Source: Fidelibacterota bacterium (GTDB taxonomy: Bacteria > Fidelibacterota > UBA8477 > JABMPR01). Taken from it: a stretch of DNA of 16,747 nucleotides. The position numbers were made by a program, and so were the translations under genes. The stretch is taken from contig JAUVKO010000015.1 in assembly GCA_030596225.1 (NCBI GenBank), positions 1-16,747 of the forward strand. The letters run 5' to 3'. The notes beneath the pieces were generated by a model. It did no database searches, was not told the DNA's origin, and saw only the letters and a list, made by a program, of their open reading frames with translations. Positions 1-8,197 of the stretch are shown one piece after another (position 1 is the first letter of the stretch; every line of letters begins with the position of its first letter).

Positions 1-647
1 TCACTCTTGAGGAAACTGATCACATCACCACCGGTTGCTTCCACAGCTTCACGAATGATATTTGTTAAATTCTTATTGTCTGGATTTGACGATAAAAGTG
101 ACTCAGCCATTGCTTTCGCTTTTTCGTATATCCCACTTGCGATGTAATCTTCGGCAATCTCTTCTCCCAGATGATGATTATCCGGGAACTGAGCATACAT
201 ATCAACTTTTGTTTGCAGAGTAACTTCATCATCGCCGATCATATTCAGAGCAAACAATTTGCTCTCCCACAGATATTTATTCTCTGGAATAAGAGCAAGA
301 CCCTCATCATAATAAATGATTGCAGAATCCAGATTATCCTGCTCGCGGTAGCAGTTTCCAAGATATACGTATACATTTTGAGCCATTTGCTCATCAACAC
401 ATTCATATTCAAATAACTTATGGTAGTTATACAGAGCATCACTATAGGCTTTGTTTTTGTAGTACTCTGTTGCAAAACTCAGGTGTTTCATACAATACCG
501 GGAATTGGCTTTACGAACTGAATCTTTGCGAGCCTTTTCCATAGCAGCTAATTCTTCCGCAGTTGCCTGAGGTGGCATGCACGCTGAGATCACCATTGTG
601 ACCAACATAATACCCATTATTAAAATTGACACAGATTTTGACTTCAT
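1..647 (-). CDS. TPR-containing lipoprotein, 3' end beyond the window
   Basis: The frame is open from the ATG at 647 to the left edge (215 complete codons), so the gene is cut by the window, not broken. The N-terminus is a lipoprotein signal: a hydrophobic stretch of about residues 6-19 followed by I-S-A-C, with the lipidated Cys at 23. The mature part is helical and rich in Tyr, Ala and acidic residues. Repeats such as YYKNKAYSDALYNYHKLFEY, YLGNCYREQDNLDSAIIYYD and IYEKAKAMAESLLSSNPDNK have the Y/A/G spacing of tetratricopeptide repeats, so it probably acts as a protein-interaction scaffold anchored to a membrane. It starts 10 bases after the upstream barrel gene, and a GAGGGTTAA ribosome-binding stretch overlaps that gene's stop codon, so the two are surely co-transcribed and probably translationally coupled. 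The specific partner cannot be read from sequence. Confidence 0.85.
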   Translation of the reverse strand, partial: MKSKSVSILIMGIMLVTMVISACMPPQATAEELAAMEKARKDSVRKANSRYCMKHLSFATEYYKNKAYSDALYNYHKLFEYECVDEQMAQNVYVYLGNCYREQDNLDSAIIYYDEGLALIPENKYLWESKLFALNMIGDDEVTLQTKVDMYAQFPDNHHLGEEIAEDYIASGIYEKAKAMAESLLSSNPDNKNLTNIIREAVEATGGDVISFLKS

Positions 648-657
648 GAGTTAACCC

Positions 658-1836
658 TCATCTTCTTTTAGCTTTTCTAAACCACATATCATTGACTTGA
701 ATACCAAATTTTACCCGAGCAAACATCTCATCCGGTAAACTTTCATCTCCCCCTCTGGTGCCAAATTCCCCAGAGATATCAAATATGCTTTTTCCGTTTC
801 TAAGACTAAGATTGATTCCTGACATTAAAGCATATTCATAAATATTATTCTCATCACTCGAAACCAGGTAATAGTTTTTAACCGAAACACCGGCTTGCCA
901 ACCCATACGTCTGATGATATTTCTTGATGTTCGATCCAGAGCTAAGCGCTGCATAGCCAACTGGAGGGATGCTACAGGAACAGTTTTCCATCCAGGGGGT
1001 AAAGCGAAAATCCTGGCATTTTCAAATCCTGAGTCTGAAAATATCTGTTGTTTTAATCCAACAATAAATTTTGTGTATTGAGAATGATGGTATACCACAC
1101 CCAGATTGATAGTCGTGGGCCAAGCAGACAACTCCTCCATAATCTCCGTATACTCATCTGTACCTGCAAGGCTGTCTGTGCCATCTAAGCTAGGCTTTTC
1201 ATAAGGTACATCCGCTGTAAAGCCTAGTGACACCTTATCTCCTAACTGAGCAATCATCCCCAGTTCCAGACTCTTTCCATCAATACTGCCCTTAAGCACA
1301 TACAGTTCGTTTATGTCAGCAGACTGAATATTTGATTGACGCCGGAAATATCCATGAAGGGTATGTAACTTTAGACCTAGGCTCAGACTCGGAATGGGTG
1401 CATAACCTAAACCAAATTGATAATCCCATATCCCTCCCCCGGATTTCTCAATAAGCATGCCATCAGAGATTGGGATCTCATAGTTTGATTCAAAATCTGA
1501 TACTGCACGTATGCCAAAACTCATTCCTAGTTTCTTGCCTGCAGGAAATGCAATGTTGATCTGTTCCAGGCGAGTATTGTTGGTCATCGTTTCTGCTGTA
1601 GATCTGAATTCTGATCCCAGAATTCCACCAAAATAGACTTGCTTCAATGAATTAAGAGCTGCGGGGTTATGAATAGAGATCCGGGCTGAATCTTGCAAAG
1701 CAACCACTCCACTTCCCAAGCTACTGCCGAGAGGGTCTGTCACAGGGAATAGATCACCGTAAGCTAAACGATAATATGGAGATTGCCCCATAAGCGATAT
1801 ACTTAACACCATAAATACAAATATTAGCCTTCTCAT
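658..1836 (-). CDS. PorV/FadL-like outer-membrane beta-barrel protein
   Basis: This 392-residue protein begins with a Sec signal peptide (about residues 1-17, MRRLIFVFMVLSISLMGQ). The mature N-terminus contains VALQDSARISIHNPAALNSL (residues 45-64), matching the 'A..D...I..NPA' signature near the start of FadL/OmpP1, PorV and UPF0164-type barrels. The rest alternates short amphipathic strands with turns (FGGILGSEFR, KKLGMSFGIRAVS, PSLSLGLKLHTL, DKVSLGFTADVPY), as expected of about 12-14 transmembrane beta strands. The C-terminus is basic (FRKAKRR) and lacks the usual terminal aromatic residue. The start overlaps the upstream lipoprotein stop (ATGA), and the next gene follows after 10 bases, so the three form one unit. 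A channel for hydrophobic substrates or a secretion-associated barrel are both possible; the substrate is unknown. Barrel class fairly sure, function not. Confidence 0.8.
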   Translation of the reverse strand: MRRLIFVFMVLSISLMGQSPYYRLAYGDLFPVTDPLGSSLGSGVVALQDSARISIHNPAALNSLKQVYFGGILGSEFRSTAETMTNNTRLEQINIAFPAGKKLGMSFGIRAVSDFESNYEIPISDGMLIEKSGGGIWDYQFGLGYAPIPSLSLGLKLHTLHGYFRRQSNIQSADINELYVLKGSIDGKSLELGMIAQLGDKVSLGFTADVPYEKPSLDGTDSLAGTDEYTEIMEELSAWPTTINLGVVYHHSQYTKFIVGLKQQIFSDSGFENARIFALPPGWKTVPVASLQLAMQRLALDRTSRNIIRRMGWQAGVSVKNYYLVSSDENNIYEYALMSGINLSLRNGKSIFDISGEFGTRGGDESLPDEMFARVKFGIQVNDMWFRKAKRR

Positions 1837-2957
1837 GGTCTCACCGCCATGGAAGTGCTCAGATAGATGGCTGATTTTAAAGCATCCATAGAAACAGCTA
1901 TAAATCCGGGATCATACCCAATATTTCCCGGTCGTAGAATAAGATCAATACTTGTTCGATCATCGTCAAGGGCTGCCTGAACAATGATGTTGATCTGGTT
2001 GCTGTTATAATTACTATTTTCACCAAGTTCGATATCAACAGAATATTCAGAGATAGGGTCTGTTGCAGTCATTTTAAACTTATAGAGGGAGTCTGAAATG
2101 CTGGGAATGTACAGAGACGAGGATAAGGAATCAATGGCAGGTAAAAAACTTGCTGATATAATATGCAGGAGTGTATCTCCACCTGGAACGATAGCTCCCA
2201 GATCAATACTAAAGGTCAAGGAGTCATCAGCCAATTGCTTAATATATCCGTAACTTCCATCAAAAGCGTTCACTTGTTCCATGAGATGCATATAAAGCGA
2301 ATCAGCCAGAAAAGATTTAGTGGTGACGCTGTCAGCACCAGCTGAATCCGGTTCATGGGAATAAAAGGATAGAATCGGTCTGATACTGGATCCACCACCA
2401 TAGAGTTCAGACAAAAAACCGAGCTGATCCGTAAATATTCCCAGGCTAATTGCAGTATCTCCATCAAGAATAACACCGGCAGGTAGTGTATAATTCCAAT
2501 AATTATTCCCACCCTTTACATTCATGGAGTCTGTCCCTAAAAGCAATCCATAGCTTGAAGTGCCAATATCAACTGTCTGATCAGTTGTTTCATAGAAATT
2601 AAAACTCATATAGTCTGTAAGTAGAGTATCGGAGCCATTTTCCGGAAATGTTCTTAGATGCCTCAATTGAAACTGGATACTGTCTGTTTTAAGAAAATCC
2701 AAACTTGTATCAATAAAGCTAAAATCGACAGAGAGTCCTGATTTATAATACTTGGTTTCACCAACCCAGGCTCGCAGATGGTCACCCCACTGCACTTCAG
2801 CCTTCCCGTATTGAATGCTATCTACACTGCTAAGCGTATCCTGCCTAAAGGAAAATGGATTATAAACAAAAGTTGAGTTTTCATATGCTATTGGTTCGTC
2901 ACACGACCAGAAAACAAGCATAAATGCAGCAAGTGCAATAAGAATCCGGTATTTCAT
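1833..2957 (-). CDS. Secreted lipoprotein with possible jelly-roll domain
   Basis: The 374-residue product has a short hydrophobic signal ending in V-F-W-S-C; Cys19 is the probable lipid attachment site, although Trp at -2 is unusual. The mature protein is rich in Ser, Asp and Thr, with alternating strand-like segments and no membrane span. The stretch from about residue 90 to 205 (amphipathic QFQLRHLRTF, NYWNYTLPAGV, TAISLGIF, then RPILSFYSHEP) resembles the DNRLRE / carbohydrate-binding-like jelly-roll domains of FCB surface proteins, but this is a weak resemblance by eye. The ATG at 2957 is preceded by AAAAGGGG, a plausible ribosome-binding site directly abutting the U-tract of a terminator hairpin. 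It overlaps the barrel gene by four bases (ATGA), which suggests the lipoprotein and the barrel work as a pair at the outer membrane. Confidence 0.75.
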   Translation of the reverse strand: MKYRILIALAAFMLVFWSCDEPIAYENSTFVYNPFSFRQDTLSSVDSIQYGKAEVQWGDHLRAWVGETKYYKSGLSVDFSFIDTSLDFLKTDSIQFQLRHLRTFPENGSDTLLTDYMSFNFYETTDQTVDIGTSSYGLLLGTDSMNVKGGNNYWNYTLPAGVILDGDTAISLGIFTDQLGFLSELYGGGSSIRPILSFYSHEPDSAGADSVTTKSFLADSLYMHLMEQVNAFDGSYGYIKQLADDSLTFSIDLGAIVPGGDTLLHIISASFLPAIDSLSSSLYIPSISDSLYKFKMTATDPISEYSVDIELGENSNYNSNQINIIVQAALDDDRTSIDLILRPGNIGYDPGFIAVSMDALKSAIYLSTSMAVRP

Positions 2958-2968
2958 AAGCCCCTTTT

Positions 2969-2997
2969 AAAAAAAGCCAAACGCTCAGACGTTTGAC
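2969..2997 (-). terminator. Intrinsic terminator after the GT5-like gene
   Basis: On the minus strand an 8-bp stem (GTCAAACG / CGTTTGGC, with one G-U pair in RNA) with a 6-base loop is followed directly by seven T residues (2975-2969). This is a good rho-independent terminator 40 bases after the stop of the GT5-like gene. It lies only 11 bases before the ATG of the next lipoprotein gene, so it either separates the two units or works as a leaky attenuator. Confidence 0.75.
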
Positions 2998-3036
2998 TCA
3001 AATGGTTTAAAGTCAACATTGTCAATATTCAGAGTT

Positions 3037-3870
3037 TTAATACTCAACTCCGAAGAATGTTTCCAATTCCAAATAGAGCTGTTGCCAATCCTCATCATTT
3101 TCATCAGAAATGGTAAAGTATTTAACCGTTTTTCCAGCTGCTTTTAACGCTTTCTGGATATTCTTATGAGCTTCAATCTCTTTTTTATTATCTTTTCCTT
3201 TGATGGAAATGCTAATTATTTCATCGGCATGCTTGATGGCCAGACCCAATAGATTATCCTCATAACCTGCATAATCTTCGGGAGACAAGCCTGCCATTTC
3301 ATATTGTTTTTTTCCAACCTGACCCATTTCGCCAATATTGACCAGATTCAACACGGATTTCATTTCTGCAAAGAATTCTTCTTCCGCATAGACAGTCTTT
3401 AAAAGCACTGGGACCATTGCTGTAGTCCAATCATTACAAAGGACAAATTCAGGTTGCCAGTAGAGATAGGTCAAATTTTCAATGGCGATCTTTGAAAAAT
3501 AAAAATATTTTTCAGCGTTTCTCTGATTGTATCTATTCTCTGCGACTTTGTATAATGTCTTATTCTTACCACCAAAATATGGTTGATACTCCATAAAATA
3601 GACTTGCACTTTTGTGGAGGGAACAAATGCTGACTTGGCAGCGCCAAAAATGATATCCCCTTTATATTCGACTTCAATCTCTTTGAGCCGAATGACCTCG
3701 CGGATCACGTAACGACGTTCACTGACAAAGCCATAACGAGGGGTAAATATTCTCAGGTCCTGTTTTTTCTCTTGAAAATGGGCCGGGACCTTATTTGATA
3801 TCTTCGCTAGATCAGTTGCTTCAGAGAAAGGAGCGACTTCTGAGGAGAGATAGTATATTTTTGCTGGCAT
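3037..3870 (-). CDS. Degenerate glycogen/starch synthase N-domain (GT5-like) protein, probably non-catalytic
   Basis: The 277 residues match only the N-terminal Rossmann half of GT5 glycogen/starch synthases (about 480 residues): IYYLSSEVAPF (5-15), DLRIFTPRYGFV (38-49), VQVYFMEYQPYFGG, then LCNDWTTAMVPVLLKTVY, corresponding to 'HaHDWqtalvP.yl'. The K-T-G-G-L loop, whose lysine binds ADP-glucose in true synthases, should follow EVAPF; here it reads SEATDLAKIS. The C-terminal nucleotide-sugar-binding domain is absent. From family knowledge, Bacteroidetes carry a similar short protein annotated 'glycogen/starch synthase' with the same EVAP...KI...P...QEK...R.F.P.YG...ERR pattern, so this is a conserved family rather than a fresh truncation. 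It starts 27 bases after the CpoB-like gene and ends before a terminator, so it is probably the last gene of the elongasome transcript. A binding or regulatory role is inference; no ordinary synthase activity is expected. Confidence 0.8.
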   Translation of the reverse strand: MPAKIYYLSSEVAPFSEATDLAKISNKVPAHFQEKKQDLRIFTPRYGFVSERRYVIREVIRLKEIEVEYKGDIIFGAAKSAFVPSTKVQVYFMEYQPYFGGKNKTLYKVAENRYNQRNAEKYFYFSKIAIENLTYLYWQPEFVLCNDWTTAMVPVLLKTVYAEEEFFAEMKSVLNLVNIGEMGQVGKKQYEMAGLSPEDYAGYEDNLLGLAIKHADEIISISIKGKDNKKEIEAHKNIQKALKAAGKTVKYFTISDENDEDWQQLYLELETFFGVEY

Positions 3871-3897
3871 TGAGTTGTTTTTTTTTAAAATAACCTA

Positions 3898-5076
3898 TTA
3901 TCTGGAGGCGAGGATCTGTTTGACTTCTTCTCGATAGGAACTATCAGGAAACATTTCCAAAAGCCGTTCTAATTCATTGTATCCATTATTCTTATCACCA
4001 CTATTCAAGTAAGAATATCCAATCTTTAACTGCGCAGCATCCGCCTTGTTGGAATCTGTGTAATTCATCACTTTCCGAAAAGACTCGATGGCACGGGAAT
4101 ATTCATCCAAGGCATAGTAACATTCACCGATCCAATATTGGGCATTGTCTGCCAAATCATTTTGTGAGTCATTACGAATGAGCATCTCAAAATCATCGAT
4201 GGCCCCCATAAAGTTGCCATTCTGGTAAGAACTTAAAGCATTAATATAGTGCTGTTTATAGGTCTCATAGTCCATAGTAGCGGTCATGGGTCTGGTAGCT
4301 GGTGACTGTGTTTGAATCCGAGTTTGCTGCATCGGTGCACCCAATACATTTGGACTTGTGCCCGGCATTGCCATTAATTCGTTGAATGAATTCGTGAGGG
4401 AGATGATCTTATTCTCCAGCAAGACCAATTGGGAAAGAATGTCGTAATTGGCACTATCCTGAACTTTTGCATGGCGTTCCAAAGTTTGCAACTGGTCATC
4501 TGAACTCATTATATGATCTGTAACCGTCAATTGGAACTCTGAGAAAGATGAATCCAAGAGCGTAAATCTAGACTGAATATTCAACAAATTTTCTTCCAGC
4601 ACTGACATTTTTGCCGGATCCATACTGGCGAAGATACTATCCACCTGAAATTGAGTTGATTGAATGGATGAGTTTAGACCAATAAGTGACTCTCTGATTT
4701 CACCCTGTTCAGCCTGCAAACCTGCTATCTTTGCTTCATTAATTTGTTCTGTCAGGGCAGCTAATGAGTCGTGAAGCGCTCTCTCACTCTTTAGTTTACC
4801 AGCCATATTCTGAGAAAGCTGGTCGACGTTTTTCCTGGATTCAGCATTAAGTTTATAAAGATTTTCCAGGCTAATGTGATTTTCGTTATAGGTCTCGCGC
4901 ATCGCTTTGACCTCTTTTGAAAATTCCTGCAATTTTTCATCTAACACAAAGAGGACACTATCTGTCCCTTGATTTTCCTGCTTTACCTGATCAATTTCCA
5001 TCTCGAGGTTTTTACTACCTGAGCAACCAATAATCATAGCTAGGATCAAAATGAAACCAAACTGTCTTTTTTGCAT
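3898..5076 (-). CDS. CpoB/YbgF-like lipoprotein with coiled coil and C-terminal TPRs
   Basis: The 392-residue protein starts with a lipoprotein signal (FGFILILAMIIGC, lipid Cys18). Residues 24-235 are almost entirely heptad-rich helix (IDQVKQENQGTDSVLFVLDE, LHDSLAALTEQINEAKIAGL), a long periplasmic coiled coil. A Pro/Gln/Thr-rich linker follows (about 240-265), then about 120 residues of tetratricopeptide repeats: YINALSSYQNGNFMGAIDDF, AQYWIGECYYALDEYSRAIE, AAQLKIGYSYLNSGDKNNGY. The TPR block with QYWIGECYY...Y..AI..F.KV matches CpoB (YbgF), which in E. coli binds TolA and tunes PBP1B. There CpoB is cleaved and soluble and sits beside tol-pal; here it is lipidated, has a much longer coil and follows rodA by 113 bp. 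A possible promoter lies in that gap. A role in cell-wall or envelope coordination is likely from context; the exact partner is unknown. Confidence 0.8.
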   Translation of the reverse strand: MQKRQFGFILILAMIIGCSGSKNLEMEIDQVKQENQGTDSVLFVLDEKLQEFSKEVKAMRETYNENHISLENLYKLNAESRKNVDQLSQNMAGKLKSERALHDSLAALTEQINEAKIAGLQAEQGEIRESLIGLNSSIQSTQFQVDSIFASMDPAKMSVLEENLLNIQSRFTLLDSSFSEFQLTVTDHIMSSDDQLQTLERHAKVQDSANYDILSQLVLLENKIISLTNSFNELMAMPGTSPNVLGAPMQQTRIQTQSPATRPMTATMDYETYKQHYINALSSYQNGNFMGAIDDFEMLIRNDSQNDLADNAQYWIGECYYALDEYSRAIESFRKVMNYTDSNKADAAQLKIGYSYLNSGDKNNGYNELERLLEMFPDSSYREEVKQILASR

Positions 5077-5127
5077 GGCTTAAATCACTTTCTGCTGGGA
5101 GTTAAGACAAGAAATCATACGGCCGTA

Positions 5128-5155
5128 AATTTAAACTTTAATAAGGGTCTCGCAA
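5128..5155 (-). promoter_or_regulatory. Candidate sigma70 promoter before the CpoB-like gene
   Basis: Reading the minus strand, TTGCGA (5155-5150) and TAAATT (5133-5128) are separated by 16 bp, about 50 bases before the ATG at 5076, in the only sizeable gap downstream of rodA. The fit to TTGACA/TATAAT is moderate. It would let the lipoprotein and GT5-like genes be expressed without the whole elongasome transcript. Confidence 0.35.
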
Positions 5156-5189
5156 CGCTAAATCTCGCAGTTAAAGGGAGTTTGAGAGC

Positions 5190-6422
5190 TTATCGGGTCA
5201 TCCTTCGCACAGAGGCCATATTCGCTGATAGTCCAACCATCATCATCGCAGTAACCATAAACGACCCACCGTAGCTGATATAGGGTAATGGAAGTCCAGT
5301 AACGGGCATAATTCCAACGATCATAGCCAGGTTCACAAAAACATGAAATACCATAACTGCGGCAACCCCGATCAGGATAACACTATCAAATCGATATTTA
5401 CTACCATATGAGTGATTGATCAATCTTGCGATGAGAAAATAGAATAGGGTGATGACTATCATCACTCCGAGAAATCCAAATTCCTCCCCAATTACTGTCA
5501 TGATAAAGTCAGTATGCTGCTCAGGTAAGAATTTTAAATGAGTCTGGGTCCCTTCACCAAAACCTTTACCAAACGGACCACCCGAACCAAATGCCGTTAA
5601 AGATTGAGACACCTGGTACCCTGCCCCTAATGGATCAGAATCAGAATCTATTAATGAGAGTATTCGCTGCTGTTGATATGGTTTAAGCAATGCCCAAAGC
5701 AGATTGGTAATTCCACCGAGAGCAACATTGATAATAAAGTTAAATACTTTAGTCCAAAAGGGCATATTACTGAAATATAGGATCACAATAATGAGCACCA
5801 TCCACACGAAAAAAGAAACTGTCTGAAACGCAGCAATCATGGAAACAATCGGAGTCAGCAGCAAAAAGAAATATAGGGGTCTGATACCGGCCCAAAAAAT
5901 GACAACTATAAATATGCCAAGAAAAACCAATGCAGTTCCCAAGTCAGGCTGAAGTAGAACCAGAATTGTCGGTCCAATGGTCATTGCGAATGGAGCCATT
6001 AATTCTTTTATTGTAGAAAGTTTGCGTTTGTGATCCGCAAAATATTTTGCTAAAGCAACCAGTAAGAATATCTTCATGAATTCAGAGGGTTGAATGCCAA
6101 AACTACCTATGGATATCCAACGACTTACAGTTCCACCTTGCTTGAGTGCAATGGGAATTAACAGCAATACCACCCCAACACCATAAGCATAGTACGCTAA
6201 ATTGTGAATTACTTTTCGAGGAAGGAAATAGACACCAAAAAAGAGGACTAAGCCTAACACGCTCCAGATACTCTGCCTGAGAAAATAACCTGAGCTGGAA
6301 TCTTGTTGGACCTCAATGCTATAAATGGCAAGTAAACCGCTGCTTGATAACAAAATGGCGAGTCCCAGGTAACCCCAATCAAATTCCCTTAGACGATCAA
6401 AAAGGTATTTTCTTATAATCAT
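5190..6422 (-). CDS. rodA: RodA, SEDS-family peptidoglycan glycosyltransferase
   Basis: RodA polymerises glycan strands from lipid II during lateral wall growth, in complex with PBP2. The 410-residue sequence is an integral membrane protein with about ten hydrophobic segments. It carries the SEDS hallmarks: RWISIGSFGIQPSEFMKI (residues 101-118), LLQPDLGTALV (156-166), SDSDPLGAGYQVSQS (260-274) and LPEQHTDFIMTVIGEEFGFL (299-318). Asp305 in PEQHTD corresponds to the essential aspartate of RodA (Asp262 in E. coli). The start ATG overlaps the stop of the PBP2 gene (ATGA at 6422-6419), so the transpeptidase and polymerase are translationally coupled, as expected for an obligate pair. FtsW is the paralogue, but adjacency to mreBCD and mrdA favours RodA. 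The length is normal for the family. Confidence 0.96.
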   Translation of the reverse strand: MIIRKYLFDRLREFDWGYLGLAILLSSSGLLAIYSIEVQQDSSSGYFLRQSIWSVLGLVLFFGVYFLPRKVIHNLAYYAYGVGVVLLLIPIALKQGGTVSRWISIGSFGIQPSEFMKIFLLVALAKYFADHKRKLSTIKELMAPFAMTIGPTILVLLQPDLGTALVFLGIFIVVIFWAGIRPLYFFLLLTPIVSMIAAFQTVSFFVWMVLIIVILYFSNMPFWTKVFNFIINVALGGITNLLWALLKPYQQQRILSLIDSDSDPLGAGYQVSQSLTAFGSGGPFGKGFGEGTQTHLKFLPEQHTDFIMTVIGEEFGFLGVMIVITLFYFLIARLINHSYGSKYRFDSVILIGVAAVMVFHVFVNLAMIVGIMPVTGLPLPYISYGGSFMVTAMMMVGLSANMASVRRMTR

Positions 6423-8197
6423 AGGTCTTTTCTCGCAATGGACCGTAGAATCCTGCCAATCAATGGAGCTGCTTTCCCGCCACCGCCGCCGCCATTTTCC
6501 AGCAATACGGCCCAGGCAAATGGATAACGCTCATCCAGACTGAAACCAATAAACCACGCGTGGTCTTCCCCATGCGGATTCTGGGCGGTTCCAGTCTTAC
6601 CATAAATTTCCCAATCTTTCTGACGAGCCGCTTTAGCTGTACCATGGGGTCCATTTACAACAGCCCACATCGCCTTATGCATAAATGCCCATGACTCATC
6701 AGAAGCAATAACGCGCTTTTCAGCTTGTTTTGAATTAACTCTAATTATTTCTCCGCTTTTTGAGACAATTTTATTAACGAAATGGGGTTGATATTGGAAA
6801 CCTCTTTGAGCCAACATTCCGGCAAATTGCGCTAATTGCAAGGGGGTGACTAAAACATCTCCCTGGCCAACTACGATGTTCAGGAGATTGCCTTTTGTCC
6901 ACTTTTTTTCTCCGTATTTACGGTTCATATACTTTGTGTCCGGCACCAAACCCTTATTCTCTCCCGGAATATCTATCCCTGTCAATTGACCAAATCCGAA
7001 CTCTCGCGCCAGATGCGCCCAGTCTTCCAACCCAATATCCTGGATCAGATTGAAAAAGTAAACATTACAAGATTGCTGGATTGCTTCATGAAGATCGACC
7101 TTCCCATGTCCGGCTTTCTTCCAGCAGCCAAAAGACCGGTTTCCTAAACGATAGCTCCCACGGCAAGTATAGGTACGATCCCTTGCATTTGAAAGATTCT
7201 CCAGAGAATACAAAGCAGCCAACGGTTTAAGTGTAGACCCAGCAGGATAAAGACCTTGCACTCCCCGATCGAATAGTGGATTTCTTGGATTCTTTCTCAG
7301 TGCATTCCAGTCTTTGGATGAAATTCGCCCGGACAGCATCTCCAGGTCATAGCTAGGACGACTGGCATAGGCCAGAATTTCACCAGTCTCATGATTTAGG
7401 ATGACCACAGATCCTGAAGAATCAGCTAGTGCCTTTTCTGTGATTGACTGAATAAATGAATCAATGCTTAGAATTAAATCGTGTCCCGGTACAGGGTTTA
7501 TTGGTCTCCGATCAACGATTTCGCCAATTTCTTGTCCCAGGGCGTTTACCTCGATATACCTGAATCCTCGTTGACCATGCAGCTCTGAGTCATAATATTT
7601 TTCGATTCCCTTCCAACCGACCTGATCTCCAGGTTGATAATCAAGATCTTTACTGAATCGCTCCAGGTCATCCCGATTAATCTCACGGGTATATCCCAGT
7701 GCATGTGAAAGATCAATATCTGAAACATAATTTCGAATAGGTTCAATGCTATATGTAACACCAGCAAGTTCCAAACGATGCTCTTGAAGAAGCGATATTT
7801 TTGGAAATGGGACACGACTGAATACCTTAGCCGGTGCAAATGAACCTCGTCGATTTTTCACAATTCGCCGATTAATCTCCTTGACAGAGACTTGCATGAT
7901 CTCAGACAGACGATCAAGTGATTCAGGTTTATTTTTTATCTCAACCGGAATAACTGAAATGGTATAGCTGGGAGCATTGTCCACAATGATATTGCCATCC
8001 CGATCGTAAATAACACCACGAGATGCCAGAACAGGTATTGCACGAATATGATTAGCTGTTGCTTTCTCAGCATATTTCTCATGGAACACGATCATCAAAT
8101 AGTAATACCGTCCGATAAGAATCAGAAATAGTAATAATAACAATCCTTGAACCAGATAAGATCGCCAGCCCTCTACGATGTTCTTGCCTTGAAGCAT
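6419..8197 (-). CDS. mrdA: Penicillin-binding protein 2 (elongasome transpeptidase)
   Basis: PBP2 cross-links new peptidoglycan in the lateral wall and activates RodA. With the start at 8197 it has 592 residues: cytoplasmic tail, one membrane anchor (about 13-35), a pedestal domain beginning at RGVIYDRDGN, and a transpeptidase domain. All three active-site motifs are intact: STLK (321-324, nucleophile Ser321), SCN (376-378) and KTG (534-536). The start MLQGK is chosen because it forms a TAATG junction with mreD; the same frame can be extended to 8302, but that adds 35 residues lying inside mreD without family resemblance. A run of six glycines (569-574) close to the C-terminus replaces the usual 'ENGG.GG..AAP' segment. 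The next gene, rodA, overlaps by four bases. Also called pbpA or pbp2 in other species. Confidence 0.95.
   Translation of the reverse strand: MLQGKNIVEGWRSYLVQGLLLLLFLILIGRYYYLMIVFHEKYAEKATANHIRAIPVLASRGVIYDRDGNIIVDNAPSYTISVIPVEIKNKPESLDRLSEIMQVSVKEINRRIVKNRRGSFAPAKVFSRVPFPKISLLQEHRLELAGVTYSIEPIRNYVSDIDLSHALGYTREINRDDLERFSKDLDYQPGDQVGWKGIEKYYDSELHGQRGFRYIEVNALGQEIGEIVDRRPINPVPGHDLILSIDSFIQSITEKALADSSGSVVILNHETGEILAYASRPSYDLEMLSGRISSKDWNALRKNPRNPLFDRGVQGLYPAGSTLKPLAALYSLENLSNARDRTYTCRGSYRLGNRSFGCWKKAGHGKVDLHEAIQQSCNVYFFNLIQDIGLEDWAHLAREFGFGQLTGIDIPGENKGLVPDTKYMNRKYGEKKWTKGNLLNIVVGQGDVLVTPLQLAQFAGMLAQRGFQYQPHFVNKIVSKSGEIIRVNSKQAEKRVIASDESWAFMHKAMWAVVNGPHGTAKAARQKDWEIYGKTGTAQNPHGEDHAWFIGFSLDERYPFAWAVLLENGGGGGGKAAPLIGRILRSIARKDL

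Noticed and set aside
171..544. Short open frames on both strands within 171-544
   Set aside because: They lie across the partial TPR lipoprotein gene, which runs through 1-647 with signal peptide and repeats; the short frames are shadows.
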